Shown here piece by piece: positions 1-8,455 of a stretch of DNA of 64,000 nt. Under the pieces are notes generated by a model. That model was not told the origin of the DNA and searched no databases. It saw only the letters and a program-made list of their open reading frames with translations. Position numbers and translations under genes: made by a program. Source of the stretch: Pseudooceanicola marinus (GTDB lineage Bacteria > Pseudomonadota > Alphaproteobacteria > Rhodobacterales > Rhodobacteraceae); NCBI RefSeq assembly GCF_020177265.1, contig NZ_JAIVMC010000010.1:142071-206070 (forward strand), read 5' to 3'. The first letter of the stretch is position 1, and each line of letters begins with the position of its first letter.

Positions 1-1
1 C

Positions 2-1120
2 CGCCCGGACCTGCTGCGCAGTCTCGTGCTGCACTGGCAACGGCATCCGGCGATGTCCTACCTCTTCTCCGGCCTCTTCATCGGTCCGACCAGCCAGGCG
101 CCCCGCGTGGACGAGGGCCGTGCCGACAACCTCTACGAACTGGAGATCGCGCTGTCCCAGATCCCGGCGCCGGGGCAGGGGGTGCAACCGCTGCCCTGGC
201 TGACCGACCGGCTGCTGCGCAACCTGCTGACCGATGTCACCGGCAACACCCACCGGGCCGAGATCTGCATCGACAAGCTGTTCTCGCCCGACGGCCCCAC
301 GGGGCGCCTCGGGTTGGTCGAGTTCCGCGGCTTCGAGATGCCGCCCGATCCGCGCATGTCCCTGGCCCAGCAACTGCTGATCCGGGCGCTGCTGGTGCGC
401 TACTGGAATGCGCCCATGGGGGGGGATTTCACCCGCTGGGGCACCACCCTGCATGACCGCTTCATGCTGCCGCATTTCGTCTGGGAGGATTTCATGGACG
501 TGCTGGGCGACCTGCGCCGCCACGGCTTCGACTTCCGCCCCGACTGGTACGTGGCCCAGCAGGAGTTCCGTTTCCCCTTCTGTGGCGAGGTCGAATACGA
601 GGGCGTCCACCTGGAGCTGCGTCAGGCGCTGGAGCCCTGGCATGTCCTGGGCGAGACCGGCGCCATCGGCGGCACGGTGCGCTACACCGACAGCTCGACC
701 GAGCGGTTGCAGGTGAAGCTGTCGGGCGCCGATCCCGGGCGGTACGCGGTGACCTGCAACGGCCGCCGCCTGCCGATGACCAAGACCGACAGCGCGGGCG
801 TGTCGGTCGCCGGGCTGCGCTACAAGGCCTGGCAGCCGCCCGAGGCGATGCATCCGGTGATCCCGGTGCATGCGCCGCTGACGCTGGACATCTTCGACAC
901 CTGGTCGGGCCGCGCCATCGGCGGCTGCACCTACCACGTCGCGCACCCCGGCGGGCGCAACTATGATACCTTCCCGGTGAACGCGAACGAGGCCGAGGCG
1001 CGCCGCCTGGCCCGCTTCGAACCCTTCGGTCACAACCCCGGCGCCTACCTGCCACCGCAGGAAATTTATCACCGCGAATTCCCGATGACCCTTGATTTGC
1101 GGCGCGGTCCGGGCATCTAG
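2..1120 (+). CDS. DUF2126 putative amidoligase, C-terminal part (5' end outside window)
   Basis: The reading frame is open from base 2 and codes for the last 372 residues of a larger protein. The family normally has about 1,100 residues with an N-terminal transglutaminase-like domain, and what remains here matches the DUF2126 part. DUF2126 is annotated in Pfam as a putative amidoligase, that is, an enzyme predicted to join a carboxylate to an amine using ATP. A conserved stretch around base 320 ([13 protein letters not shown]) lies in this domain. It is followed on the same strand by a cpATP-grasp/alpha-E fusion and a transglutaminase, the usual neighbours of this family. The substrate is unknown. 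The family call is firm; the reaction is a published prediction, not something the sequence proves. Confidence 0.85.
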   Translation, partial: RPDLLRSLVLHWQRHPAMSYLFSGLFIGPTSQAPRVDEGRADNLYELEIALSQIPAPGQGVQPLPWLTDRLLRNLLTDVTGNTHRAEICIDKLFSPDGPTGRLGLVEFRGFEMPPDPRMSLAQQLLIRALLVRYWNAPMGGDFTRWGTTLHDRFMLPHFVWEDFMDVLGDLRRHGFDFRPDWYVAQQEFRFPFCGEVEYEGVHLELRQALEPWHVLGETGAIGGTVRYTDSSTERLQVKLSGADPGRYAVTCNGRRLPMTKTDSAGVSVAGLRYKAWQPPEAMHPVIPVHAPLTLDIFDTWSGRAIGGCTYHVAHPGGRNYDTFPVNANEAEARRLARFEPFGHNPGAYLPPQEIYHREFPMTLDLRRGPGI

Positions 1121-1130
1121 AGGGGCCTGA

Positions 1131-1151
1131 CCCGGGCGATGCTCGCCCGGG
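1131..1151 (+). other. Strong intergenic hairpin between DUF2126 and ATP-grasp genes
   Basis: A perfect 9-bp stem (CCCGGGCGA / TCGCCCGGG) closes on a 3-base loop, 11 bases after the DUF2126 stop codon. No T-run follows, so it is not a classical terminator. It may attenuate or stabilise the transcript before the next gene, and a ribosome binding site and short ORF start just after it. Confidence 0.5.
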
Positions 1152-1176
1152 CAGCCAGGCCCCGGGAGGAGACAGC

Positions 1177-1230
1177 ATGACCGGCCAGCCCCAGTTCGGC
1201 AGGCGACATCGCGAGGAGGCTTCGCGATGA
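1177..1230 (+). CDS. Possible 17-residue leader peptide, coupled to the ATP-grasp gene
   Basis: An ATG at 1177 follows a good ribosome binding site (GGGAGGAG, 6-7 bases upstream) and opens a 17-codon frame, MTGQPQFGRRHREEASR. Its stop codon overlaps the start of the next gene as ATGA, the pattern of translational coupling. The ribosome binding site of the downstream gene (GAGGAGG) lies inside this frame. The peptide is basic and has no run of one amino acid that would suggest classical attenuation. I do not recognise it. It could be a regulatory leader, a tiny real peptide, or a chance ORF. Confidence 0.3.
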   Translation: MTGQPQFGRRHREEASR

Positions 1231-3737
1231 TCCCGTCCGATCCCGGGAACGGGGGCGGTTCGTCCCGGCCAGGTCCGCCGCCGCCTCAAACGCAATCCCA
1301 GTCGCAAGGTCCGGGGACGGCCCCCGCCCAAGCGGCCGGACCGGCGCCGCAGGCCGATCCGCTGGCCGCGCTGCTGGCCGATTATGCCCCGTTGAAGGGC
1401 GTGCCGGATGAGTTGCTGGACGGCAACGGCGTCGTGCGCCCGGTCTGGAAGGGCTTCCTGGATCAGATCGCCGCCATGCCGCGCGAGGAGTTGGACCTGG
1501 CCTGTGCGCGGGGCAGCCAGTACCTGCGCGATGCCGGCGTATTCTTCCGCCACTACGGTCCCGACAGCCAGGAAGAGCGGGAATGGCCGCTGGCGCATCT
1601 GCCGCTCTTGATCGAGCAGTCGGAATGGGACGGGATCGCCGCCGGGCTGATCGAGCGTGCGGACCTGCTGGAACGGATCATGGCCGATCTCTATGGGCCC
1701 AACCAGCTGGTGTCGGACGGGCTCTTGCCGGCGGATCTGCTGACCTCGAACCCGGAATGGCTACGCCCGATGGTGGGCGTGGCGCCGCGGTCGGGCCATC
1801 ACCTGCACATGCTGGCCTTCGACATCGGGCGCGGCCCGGAAGGGCATTGGTGGGTGCTGGGGGACCGGGCGCAGGCGCCCTCGGGCGCGGGCTTCGCGCT
1901 GGAAACCCGCATGGCCGCCGCGCGCAGCTTCCCCGGACAGGTGACCCAGGCCAACGTGGCGCGGCTGGCGGGGTTCTTCCGCGGCTTCCGTGATGCCCTG
2001 CTGGCCCTGCGCGCGGAGGAGGACAGCCGCGTGGCGATCCTGACCCCGGGGCCGCTGAACGACACTTATTTCGAACATGCCTACATTGCCCGCTATCTCG
2101 GTTTCCTGCTGGTGCAGGGTGAGGATCTGGTGGTGCGCGATGGCCGGCTGATGGTGCATACCGTGGGCGGGCTGAAGCCGATCTCGGTGCTGTGGCGGCG
2201 GCTGGACAGCGCCTGGCTGGACCCGCTGGAACTGAACGAGGACAGCCAGATCGGCACGCCCGGCATCCTGTCGGCGCTGCGCTCGGGGCAGCTGACAATG
2301 GTCAATGCGCCCGGGTCGGGGGTGCTGGAAACCCGCGCCCTGATGGCCTTCATCCCCGCCATCGCCCGGCGCCTTCTGGGGCGGGAGCTGAAGCTGCCCA
2401 ACATCGCCACCTGGTGGTGCGGATCGGCCTCGGCCCGCGACTACGTGAAGGCCAATGCGTCGCGGATGACGATCGACCGGGCCCTGTCGACAAGCCTGCC
2501 TTTCGATCATTCCCCCGAGGTGGTGATCGGCGGCAAGAGGGCCGACGGCCAGCCCTTCGACCCGGCGATGATCGAGCAGGAGGCGGGGGCGCTGGCGGCG
2601 CAGCAGATCGTGTCGCTGTCCACCGCGCCCGCGCTGGACGACGGGCGGCTGGTGGCGCGCCCCTTCTCGATGCGGGTGATCCTGGCGCGGACCTCGCAGG
2701 GGTGGCAGGTGATGCCCGGCGGCTTCGCCCGGGTGGGGCATTCTGATGCCTCTGCCGATATTTCGGTGCAGCGAGGCGGGTCGGTCTGCGACATCTGGGT
2801 CGTGGGATCGCAGCCCACGCCCGACGACACGCTGCTGGCCGGGGCCACCGGCGCGCGGCCCTCGCTGCCGCAGCTGGCGGCGCTGCCAACGCGGGCCGCG
2901 GACAACCTGTTCTGGCTGGGCCGCTATTCGGAACGGGTCGAACAGAAGATCCGTCTGCAACGGGCCTATCACCTGCGCCTGGCGGAGACGGGACGGGATG
3001 ACCTGCCGCTGGTGCAATACCTGGGCCAGTACCTGGCCGGGCAGGGGGTGGATGCGACGCAGCCCTTCCCGCCGGGGCTGATGGCCGACCTCGATGCCGC
3101 CATGGGATCGGCGGGGCGCATCCGCGACCGCTTCTCCACCGATGGCTGGAATGCCCTGACGGATCTGCGCCGTACGGCCACCAAGCTCGCTCCGCGCCTG
3201 AAGCCCGGCGATGACGCCGCCCGCGCCCTGTCGGTGCTGCTGCGCAAGATTTCCGGCTTCTCCGGTCTGGTGCACGAGAATATGTACCACGCAACCGGCT
3301 GGCGCTTCCTGTCGCTGGGGCGGGCGATCGAACGCGCCTGGTCCACCGCCTCCATGCTGGTCGGCTTCACCCAGCCCGACACGCCGCATGGCACCTACGA
3401 GATCGCGATCGAGGCCGGGGACGCGGTGATGACGCACCGGATGCGCTTCTCCGCCGCCTTCACCCGCGAAACCGTGCTGGACCTGCTGCTGCTGGATGAA
3501 AACTACCCGCGCTCGGTGCTGGCGCAACTGGATGACATCCTCGGCCACCTCGACTGGCTGGAGAAGCTGACCCATGACCTGTCAGGCAAGCCGACGCCGA
3601 TCCGCGCCGAGGTGATGAAACTGCGGACCGAGCTGGCCACGACCCCGGCGGAGCAGATAACCCTGGCCCGTCTGGTTGAAATTTCCAACGCCACGGCAGC
3701 CTTTTCCGGCCTGTTGGCCGATACCTACCTGAGGTAG
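1227..3737 (+). CDS. Circularly permuted type 2 ATP-grasp / alpha-E domain fusion protein
   Basis: This 836-residue protein starts with a Pro/Gln-rich tail (about residues 1-40). A circularly permuted ATP-grasp domain (DUF404/407 type) follows to about residue 500, then an alpha-E (DUF403) helical domain from about residue 550 (RAADNLFWLGRYSERVEQ) to the end. ATP-grasp enzymes of this type are predicted to form amide bonds; the alpha-E partner has no known activity. In many bacteria the two are separate proteins, while here they are one polypeptide, as in other proteobacteria. It lies between a DUF2126 amidoligase and a transglutaminase-like gene, with only 2 bases before the latter. The start is supported by GAGGAGG just upstream. 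No function has been proved for the family. Confidence 0.9.
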   Translation: MIPSDPGNGGGSSRPGPPPPQTQSQSQGPGTAPAQAAGPAPQADPLAALLADYAPLKGVPDELLDGNGVVRPVWKGFLDQIAAMPREELDLACARGSQYLRDAGVFFRHYGPDSQEEREWPLAHLPLLIEQSEWDGIAAGLIERADLLERIMADLYGPNQLVSDGLLPADLLTSNPEWLRPMVGVAPRSGHHLHMLAFDIGRGPEGHWWVLGDRAQAPSGAGFALETRMAAARSFPGQVTQANVARLAGFFRGFRDALLALRAEEDSRVAILTPGPLNDTYFEHAYIARYLGFLLVQGEDLVVRDGRLMVHTVGGLKPISVLWRRLDSAWLDPLELNEDSQIGTPGILSALRSGQLTMVNAPGSGVLETRALMAFIPAIARRLLGRELKLPNIATWWCGSASARDYVKANASRMTIDRALSTSLPFDHSPEVVIGGKRADGQPFDPAMIEQEAGALAAQQIVSLSTAPALDDGRLVARPFSMRVILARTSQGWQVMPGGFARVGHSDASADISVQRGGSVCDIWVVGSQPTPDDTLLAGATGARPSLPQLAALPTRAADNLFWLGRYSERVEQKIRLQRAYHLRLAETGRDDLPLVQYLGQYLAGQGVDATQPFPPGLMADLDAAMGSAGRIRDRFSTDGWNALTDLRRTATKLAPRLKPGDDAARALSVLLRKISGFSGLVHENMYHATGWRFLSLGRAIERAWSTASMLVGFTQPDTPHGTYEIAIEAGDAVMTHRMRFSAAFTRETVLDLLLLDENYPRSVLAQLDDILGHLDWLEKLTHDLSGKPTPIRAEVMKLRTELATTPAEQITLARLVEISNATAAFSGLLADTYLR

Positions 3738-3739
3738 CA

Positions 3740-4615
3740 ATGCTCTATTCGGTTCGCCTGCGCATTCTCTACCAGTACGACAGCCCCGCCGACGTGGGCC
3801 GTCACCTGCTGCGTGTCACGCCGCCCAGCATTCCCGGGGTCCAGCAGGTGCAGGAGGCGCGGCTGACCTGCCGCCCGCTGCCCGCCGAACAGCTGTCGCG
3901 GCGGGATTTCTTCGGCAATATCTGCACCGAGATCGCCTATCGCGACCCGCTGCCCTCGACCGAGTTCCTGATGGAGGCGAAGGTCGATCGACTGGACGTG
4001 GAGCCGGGTCTCGACGTGTCGCCCGACCGGGCGAAGTTCATGCGCGAGATCGCGGCGCAGCCTTCGGTCCTGGGGGAGGCGCCGCAGACCTACCTGCCGG
4101 CCTCGCCCCGCGTGCCCGTGAATGCCGAGATCGCCGCCTGGGCCGAAGAGGTCGCGCGCCCGGCCGATACCGCCTTCGGGGCCGCCATGGCGCTTACCCG
4201 CGCGTTGCACCGCGACATGACCTTTGACGCGACGGCCACCATGGTCGACACGCCCCTGGATGAGGCGTTCTCGCTGCGGCGCGGGGTCTGTCAGGACTTC
4301 ACCCATATCCAGATCTGCGCCCTGCGGTCACTTGGCATTCCGGCGGGCTATGTCTCGGGCTTCCTGCGTACCCTGCCGCCCGAGGGGCAGCCGCGCCTGG
4401 AAGGGGCGGACGCCATGCACGCCTGGGTACGGGCGTGGTGCGGTAAGGACATGGGCTGGGTCGAGTTCGATCCCACCAACGACATGCTGGCAGGCAGCGA
4501 TCACATCGTCATCGCGCGCGGGCGGGATTATTTCGACGTGGCGCCGGTGAAGGGATCCATGCGTCTGGCCGGGGGCCAGCGCACCAGCCAGGGCGTGGAC
4601 GTGGTCGCCGCCTGA
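3740..4615 (+). CDS. Transglutaminase-like cysteine peptidase family protein
   Basis: The 291-residue protein has an N-terminal beta-rich transglutaminase_N-type region (about 1-90) and a transglutaminase-like core. The catalytic triad is readable: Cys184 in RRGVCQDF, His227 in AMHAWVR and Asp244 in EFDPTND. No signal peptide or membrane segment is seen, so it is probably cytoplasmic. Members of this fold usually hydrolyse or transfer amide bonds. It begins 2 bases after the stop of the ATP-grasp/alpha-E gene and is almost certainly cotranscribed. Its physiological substrate is unknown. It ends 8 bases before the convergent tlpA-like gene. Confidence 0.9.
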   Translation: MLYSVRLRILYQYDSPADVGRHLLRVTPPSIPGVQQVQEARLTCRPLPAEQLSRRDFFGNICTEIAYRDPLPSTEFLMEAKVDRLDVEPGLDVSPDRAKFMREIAAQPSVLGEAPQTYLPASPRVPVNAEIAAWAEEVARPADTAFGAAMALTRALHRDMTFDATATMVDTPLDEAFSLRRGVCQDFTHIQICALRSLGIPAGYVSGFLRTLPPEGQPRLEGADAMHAWVRAWCGKDMGWVEFDPTNDMLAGSDHIVIARGRDYFDVAPVKGSMRLAGGQRTSQGVDVVAA

Positions 4616-4623
4616 TCGCGGTC

Positions 4624-5196
4624 TTAGCTGCCATCCTCGGCCAGGAAGGCATCGTAGACCGCATGGGCCTCGGGCGCGTTCCAGTCGGCGCCGCCTACCA
4701 GGCGAGCCACTTCGCGGCCCTCGGGATCGACCAGCAGAGTCACCGGCAGGCCGAACACGGCGGCCGCCCGCGCCTGGGCGCTTTTCGGGTCGCGGTACTG
4801 GGGCAGGGTGGCGGCGTCTTCCTCTTCCAGGAACTGGGCGACCTTTTCCGGCGCGTTCGGGCCTGAGGCCAGGGTGACCACGGCGAAATCCTCGCCCGCG
4901 CGGTCCTGCTGCAGGGCGGCCAGCGTCGGCATCTCCTCGCGGCAGGGCGCGCACCAGACGGCCCAGAAGTTCAGCACCACCCATTTGCCGGCGTAATCGC
5001 CCAGCGACACGGCGGAGCCGTCCACGTCGACCCACTCCAGCGAGGTGTCCAGCGCCTTGGGCGTGTCGAGCACCTGAAGCTTGCGCATCTCTCCGGTCAG
5101 CAGATCCTCGATGCCGTCCGGGGCGGCGAGGGTCGGGCGGACGATTGCGCCCAGCATCAGCGACGTATAAACCAGCGCGGACAGCAGTTTTCTCAT
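4624..5196 (-). CDS. TlpA-like membrane-anchored or secreted thioredoxin
   Basis: A 190-residue thioredoxin-fold protein with an N-terminal hydrophobic segment (residues 4-24) ending near PTLAA, so it is exported or anchored with its domain in the periplasm. The redox motif is WCAPC (Cys82, Cys85), followed by REEMP, and the cis-proline region reads GLPVTLLVD. TlpA-type proteins reduce disulfides on periplasmic clients, commonly in cytochrome c or cytochrome oxidase assembly. The start chosen (5196) has GGAGGAAG just upstream; a longer frame exists but lacks a signal sequence at its start. The start codon lies only 19 bases from that of divergent argH. The exact client cannot be told. Confidence 0.85.
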   Translation of the reverse strand: MRKLLSALVYTSLMLGAIVRPTLAAPDGIEDLLTGEMRKLQVLDTPKALDTSLEWVDVDGSAVSLGDYAGKWVVLNFWAVWCAPCREEMPTLAALQQDRAGEDFAVVTLASGPNAPEKVAQFLEEEDAATLPQYRDPKSAQARAAAVFGLPVTLLVDPEGREVARLVGGADWNAPEAHAVYDAFLAEDGS

Positions 5197-5215
5197 TCTT
5201 CCTCCGAGGGTCCCG

Positions 5216-6610
5216 ATGACCGATAGCCAAGCGAACCAGATGTGGGGCGGCCGTTTCGCCGAAGGCCCTGATGCGATCATGGAGGCGATCAATGCCTCGA
5301 TCGGTTTCGACCAACGGCTCGCCCGCCAGGATATCGAGGGCTCGCGCGCCCATGCCGCCATGCTGGCCGCACAGGGCATCATCACCGATAAAGATGCCGA
5401 GGCCATCCGTGAAGGCCTTCTCACGGTCTTGTCAGAGATCGAGGGCGGCAGCTTCCAGTTCTCCACCGCGCTGGAAGACATCCACATGAACGTCGAGGCC
5501 CGCCTGAAGGAGGTCATCGGCGAGCCCGCGGGCCGTCTGCACACCGGGCGCTCGCGCAATGACCAGGTCGCCACCGACTTCCGCCTGTGGGTCCGTGACC
5601 AGGCCGATGCGGCCATCGGCGGCCTGAAGGCCCTGATCCAGGCGCTGCTGGCGCAGGCCGAGGCGGGCGCCGAGTGGGTCATGCCCGGCTTCACCCACCT
5701 GCAGACGGCGCAGCCCGTGACCTGGGGCCATCACATGATGGCCTATGTGGAGATGTTCAGCCGCGACCTGGGCCGCTTCACCGATGCCCGCAAGCGGATG
5801 AACGAATCCCCCCTGGGCGCCGCCGCGCTGGCTGGCACCTCCTTCCCGCTGGACCGGCAGATGACGGCAGAGGCGCTCGGCTTCGACCGGCCCTGCGCCA
5901 ACTCTCTGGACGCGGTGTCGGATCGCGATTTCGCGCTGGAGTTCCTCGGCGCCGCCTCGATCTGCGCCATGCACCTGTCGCGTTTCGCCGAAGAGCTGGT
6001 GATCTGGTCCTCCGCCCAGTTCCGCTTCGTCGCTCTGTCGGATCGCTTCTCCACCGGTTCGTCGATCATGCCGCAGAAGAAGAACCCCGATGCGGCGGAG
6101 CTGATCCGCGCCAAGATCGGCCGGATCTTCGGGGCCAACGTGGCGCTGATGACGGTGATGAAGGGTCTGCCGCTGGCCTATTCCAAGGACATGCAGGAAG
6201 ACAAGGAACAGGTCTTCGACGCTGCCGACAACCTGATGCTGGCGCTGGCCGCGATGACCGGCATGGTGTCGGACATGAAGGCCAACGTGCCCGCGCTGGA
6301 AGCGGCGGCAGGTGCCGGCTTCTCCACCGCGACGGATCTGGCCGACTGGCTGGTGCGGGTGCTGGGCATGCCCTTCCGCGATGCGCACCACGTGACCGGC
6401 TCGCTGGTGGCCAAGGCCGAGGGCCAGGGCTGTGATCTGCCCGACCTGACACTGGCGGACATGCAGGCGGTCGAGCCGCGCATCACCGAGGAGGTCTTCG
6501 GCGTTCTGGGGGTGCACAATTCGGTGGCCTCCCGTATGTCTTACGGGGGCACGGCGCCCGAACGGGTTCGCGAACAGGTGGCGGCATGGAAAGCACGGCT
6601 GGACGACTGA
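5216..6610 (+). CDS. argH: Argininosuccinate lyase
   Basis: This cytoplasmic enzyme splits argininosuccinate into arginine and fumarate, the last step of arginine synthesis. The 464-residue length is normal. Readable motifs are TGRSRND near residue 108, the catalytic histidine in GFTHLQ near residue 160, and the fumarase/ASL signature [12 protein letters not shown] near residue 281. It is divergent from the tlpA-like gene and its last 25 bases overlap the start of a small lipoprotein gene, as is common in Rhodobacteraceae. Confidence 0.98.
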   Translation: MTDSQANQMWGGRFAEGPDAIMEAINASIGFDQRLARQDIEGSRAHAAMLAAQGIITDKDAEAIREGLLTVLSEIEGGSFQFSTALEDIHMNVEARLKEVIGEPAGRLHTGRSRNDQVATDFRLWVRDQADAAIGGLKALIQALLAQAEAGAEWVMPGFTHLQTAQPVTWGHHMMAYVEMFSRDLGRFTDARKRMNESPLGAAALAGTSFPLDRQMTAEALGFDRPCANSLDAVSDRDFALEFLGAASICAMHLSRFAEELVIWSSAQFRFVALSDRFSTGSSIMPQKKNPDAAELIRAKIGRIFGANVALMTVMKGLPLAYSKDMQEDKEQVFDAADNLMLALAAMTGMVSDMKANVPALEAAAGAGFSTATDLADWLVRVLGMPFRDAHHVTGSLVAKAEGQGCDLPDLTLADMQAVEPRITEEVFGVLGVHNSVASRMSYGGTAPERVREQVAAWKARLDD

Positions 6611-6786
6611 AACTGATCGCCGCGGCGGCGCTGACCGGCCTCTTGGCCGGCTGCGGCGTCGATGGCGCGCCGATCCCGCCGGCCGGGGCGGAGCAGGGGC
6701 CGAGCGGCCTCGACCGCAGCGATATGGGCACCACCGGCATCGGCGCGACGGGCGGCACGATCTACGGATCCGAGACCGAGGTCTGA
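6586..6786 (+). CDS. Small lipoprotein overlapping argH
   Basis: A 66-residue protein with a short charged start, a hydrophobic stretch and a lipobox LLAGC. Cleavage would leave a lipidated Cys and a mature part of about 45 residues rich in Gly, Thr and Ser. It is probably anchored to the inner leaflet of the outer membrane or to the inner membrane. The start lies inside argH in another frame (25-base overlap), so translation is probably coupled. Small lipoproteins in this place are common in the family, but no function is known to me. Confidence 0.75.
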   Translation: MESTAGRLKLIAAAALTGLLAGCGVDGAPIPPAGAEQGPSGLDRSDMGTTGIGATGGTIYGSETEV

Positions 6787-6790
6787 GCGG

Positions 6791-7105
6791 ATGCCGCCGC
6801 TGCGCCTGCTGTTCCTCGCGCTGGCCGTCTGGGGCACCCTGCATCCCTTGGGTCTGATCTTCACCTGGTTTGCCGAAAACGGCGTCAGCCTGACCGGGCT
6901 GATCGCCGCCTGGCGGGCCGGATGGGCACCGGCGGCACTGTTCTGGGATCTGGTGATCTCTGCCATCGCGCTGACCGTGTGGATCGTGACCGATAGCCGG
7001 GCGCGCGGCGACCGGCTGGGTCTGCTGGCGATCCCGGCCACCTTCTGCATCGGGGTCAGCTGCGGTCTGCCTCTCTATCTTTTCCTGCGCGCCCGCCCGG
7101 TGTAA
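6791..7105 (+). CDS. DUF2834-like small membrane protein
   Basis: The 104-residue protein has about three hydrophobic segments (near residues 4-26, 45-66 and 77-98), including the region around FTWFAENG that resembles DUF2834. It begins 4 bases after the stop of the lipoprotein gene, so argH, the lipoprotein and this gene probably form one transcript. An earlier in-frame start exists inside the lipoprotein gene, but the ATG at 6791 begins directly with the first membrane segment. Its function is unknown. Confidence 0.7.
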   Translation: MPPLRLLFLALAVWGTLHPLGLIFTWFAENGVSLTGLIAAWRAGWAPAALFWDLVISAIALTVWIVTDSRARGDRLGLLAIPATFCIGVSCGLPLYLFLRARPV

Positions 7106-7156
7106 GGCGGGCCTCGGCGCCGCTTGGCGCATCCCTTGCGGCCAACGGAGGTTTCC

Positions 7157-8422
7157 ATGGATCATTTTCTCTATCGTGACGGCGCCCTATACGCCGAGGA
7201 TGTCCCCGTGGCCGAGATCGCGGCCCAGGTCGGCACGCCCTGCTACATCTATTCCACCGCGACGCTGGAACGGCATTTCCGCCTGTTCGACGAGGCCCTG
7301 GCGGGCATGGACCACCTGGTCTGTTACGCGATGAAGGCCGCCTCGAACCAGGCGATCCTGAAGGTCATGGCTGATCTGGGCGCCGGCATGGACGTGGTGT
7401 CGGGCGGGGAATACGCCCGTGCCAAGGCCGCCGGCGTGCCGGGTGACAAGATCGTCTTCTCCGGCGTCGGCAAGACCCGGGAAGAGATGCGCGCGGCGCT
7501 GGAAGGCGGCGTGCGCCAGTTCAACCTCGAATCCGAGCCGGAGATGGAGGTGCTGAACGAGGTCGCCCTGTCCCTGGGCGTCGTGGCCCCTGTCACCGTG
7601 CGGGTGAACCCAGACGTGGACGCGAAGACCCATGCCAAGATCGCCACCGGCAAGTCGGAGAACAAGTTCGGCATTCCGATCACCCGCGCGCCCGAGGTCT
7701 ATGCCCGCATTGCGGAACTGCCGGGTCTTCGCGCCGTGGGCATCGACGTGCATATCGGCTCCCAGCTGACTGATCTGGAACCCTACCGTGCCGCCTTCAC
7801 CAAGGTGAAGGAGTTGACCGAGACCCTGCGCGCCGCAGGCCACGACATCATCCGCCTCGACCTGGGCGGCGGTCTGGGCATTCCTTACGAGCGCGGCAAC
7901 TCCGCCCCGCCGCTGCCCGTCGAATATGGTGCCCTGGTCCAGGAAGTGCTGGGCGACACCGGCTGCGAGATCGAGATCGAGCCGGGCCGCCTGATTGCCG
8001 GCAACGCGGGCATCATGCTGTCGGAGGTGATCTACGTGAAGCACGGCGAGGGCCGTGATTTCCTGATCATCGACGGCGCGATGAACGACCTGATCCGCCC
8101 CGCGATGTACGAGGCGCACCACGACATCGTGCCCGTGGTCGAACCCGAAGCGGGCGGCGAACAGACCCCCTACGACATCGTCGGCCCGGTCTGCGAATCC
8201 GGTGACACCTTTGCCAAGGGCCGCAACATGCCCAAGCTGGCAGCGGGCGATCTGGTCGCCTTCCGTTCCGCGGGGGCCTACGGCGCGGTGATGTCCAGCG
8301 AGTACAACACCCGCCCCCTGATCCCCGAGGTGCTGGTCAAGGGGGATCAATTCGCCGTCATCCGGAAAAGACCCTCCTTTGAGGAGATCATTAACCGCGA
8401 TACGCTACCCGAGTGGATGTAG
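7157..8422 (+). CDS. lysA: Diaminopimelate decarboxylase
   Basis: This PLP enzyme of fold type III turns meso-diaminopimelate into lysine in the cytoplasm, the last step of lysine synthesis. The protein has 421 residues, normal for the family. The PLP lysine is Lys60 in CYAMKAASN. The glycine-rich phosphate-binding loop is LDLGGGLGIPY, and the substrate-site motif CESGD is near residue 353. The start at 7157 is preceded by CGGAGG; an earlier in-frame ATG at 7124 has no such site. It is probably in the same direction and transcript region as the argH cluster. Confidence 0.97.
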   Translation: MDHFLYRDGALYAEDVPVAEIAAQVGTPCYIYSTATLERHFRLFDEALAGMDHLVCYAMKAASNQAILKVMADLGAGMDVVSGGEYARAKAAGVPGDKIVFSGVGKTREEMRAALEGGVRQFNLESEPEMEVLNEVALSLGVVAPVTVRVNPDVDAKTHAKIATGKSENKFGIPITRAPEVYARIAELPGLRAVGIDVHIGSQLTDLEPYRAAFTKVKELTETLRAAGHDIIRLDLGGGLGIPYERGNSAPPLPVEYGALVQEVLGDTGCEIEIEPGRLIAGNAGIMLSEVIYVKHGEGRDFLIIDGAMNDLIRPAMYEAHHDIVPVVEPEAGGEQTPYDIVGPVCESGDTFAKGRNMPKLAAGDLVAFRSAGAYGAVMSSEYNTRPLIPEVLVKGDQFAVIRKRPSFEEIINRDTLPEWM

Positions 8423-8455
8423 TGCGATCCCCGCGCTGCCCCTTCGGGACGGAGC

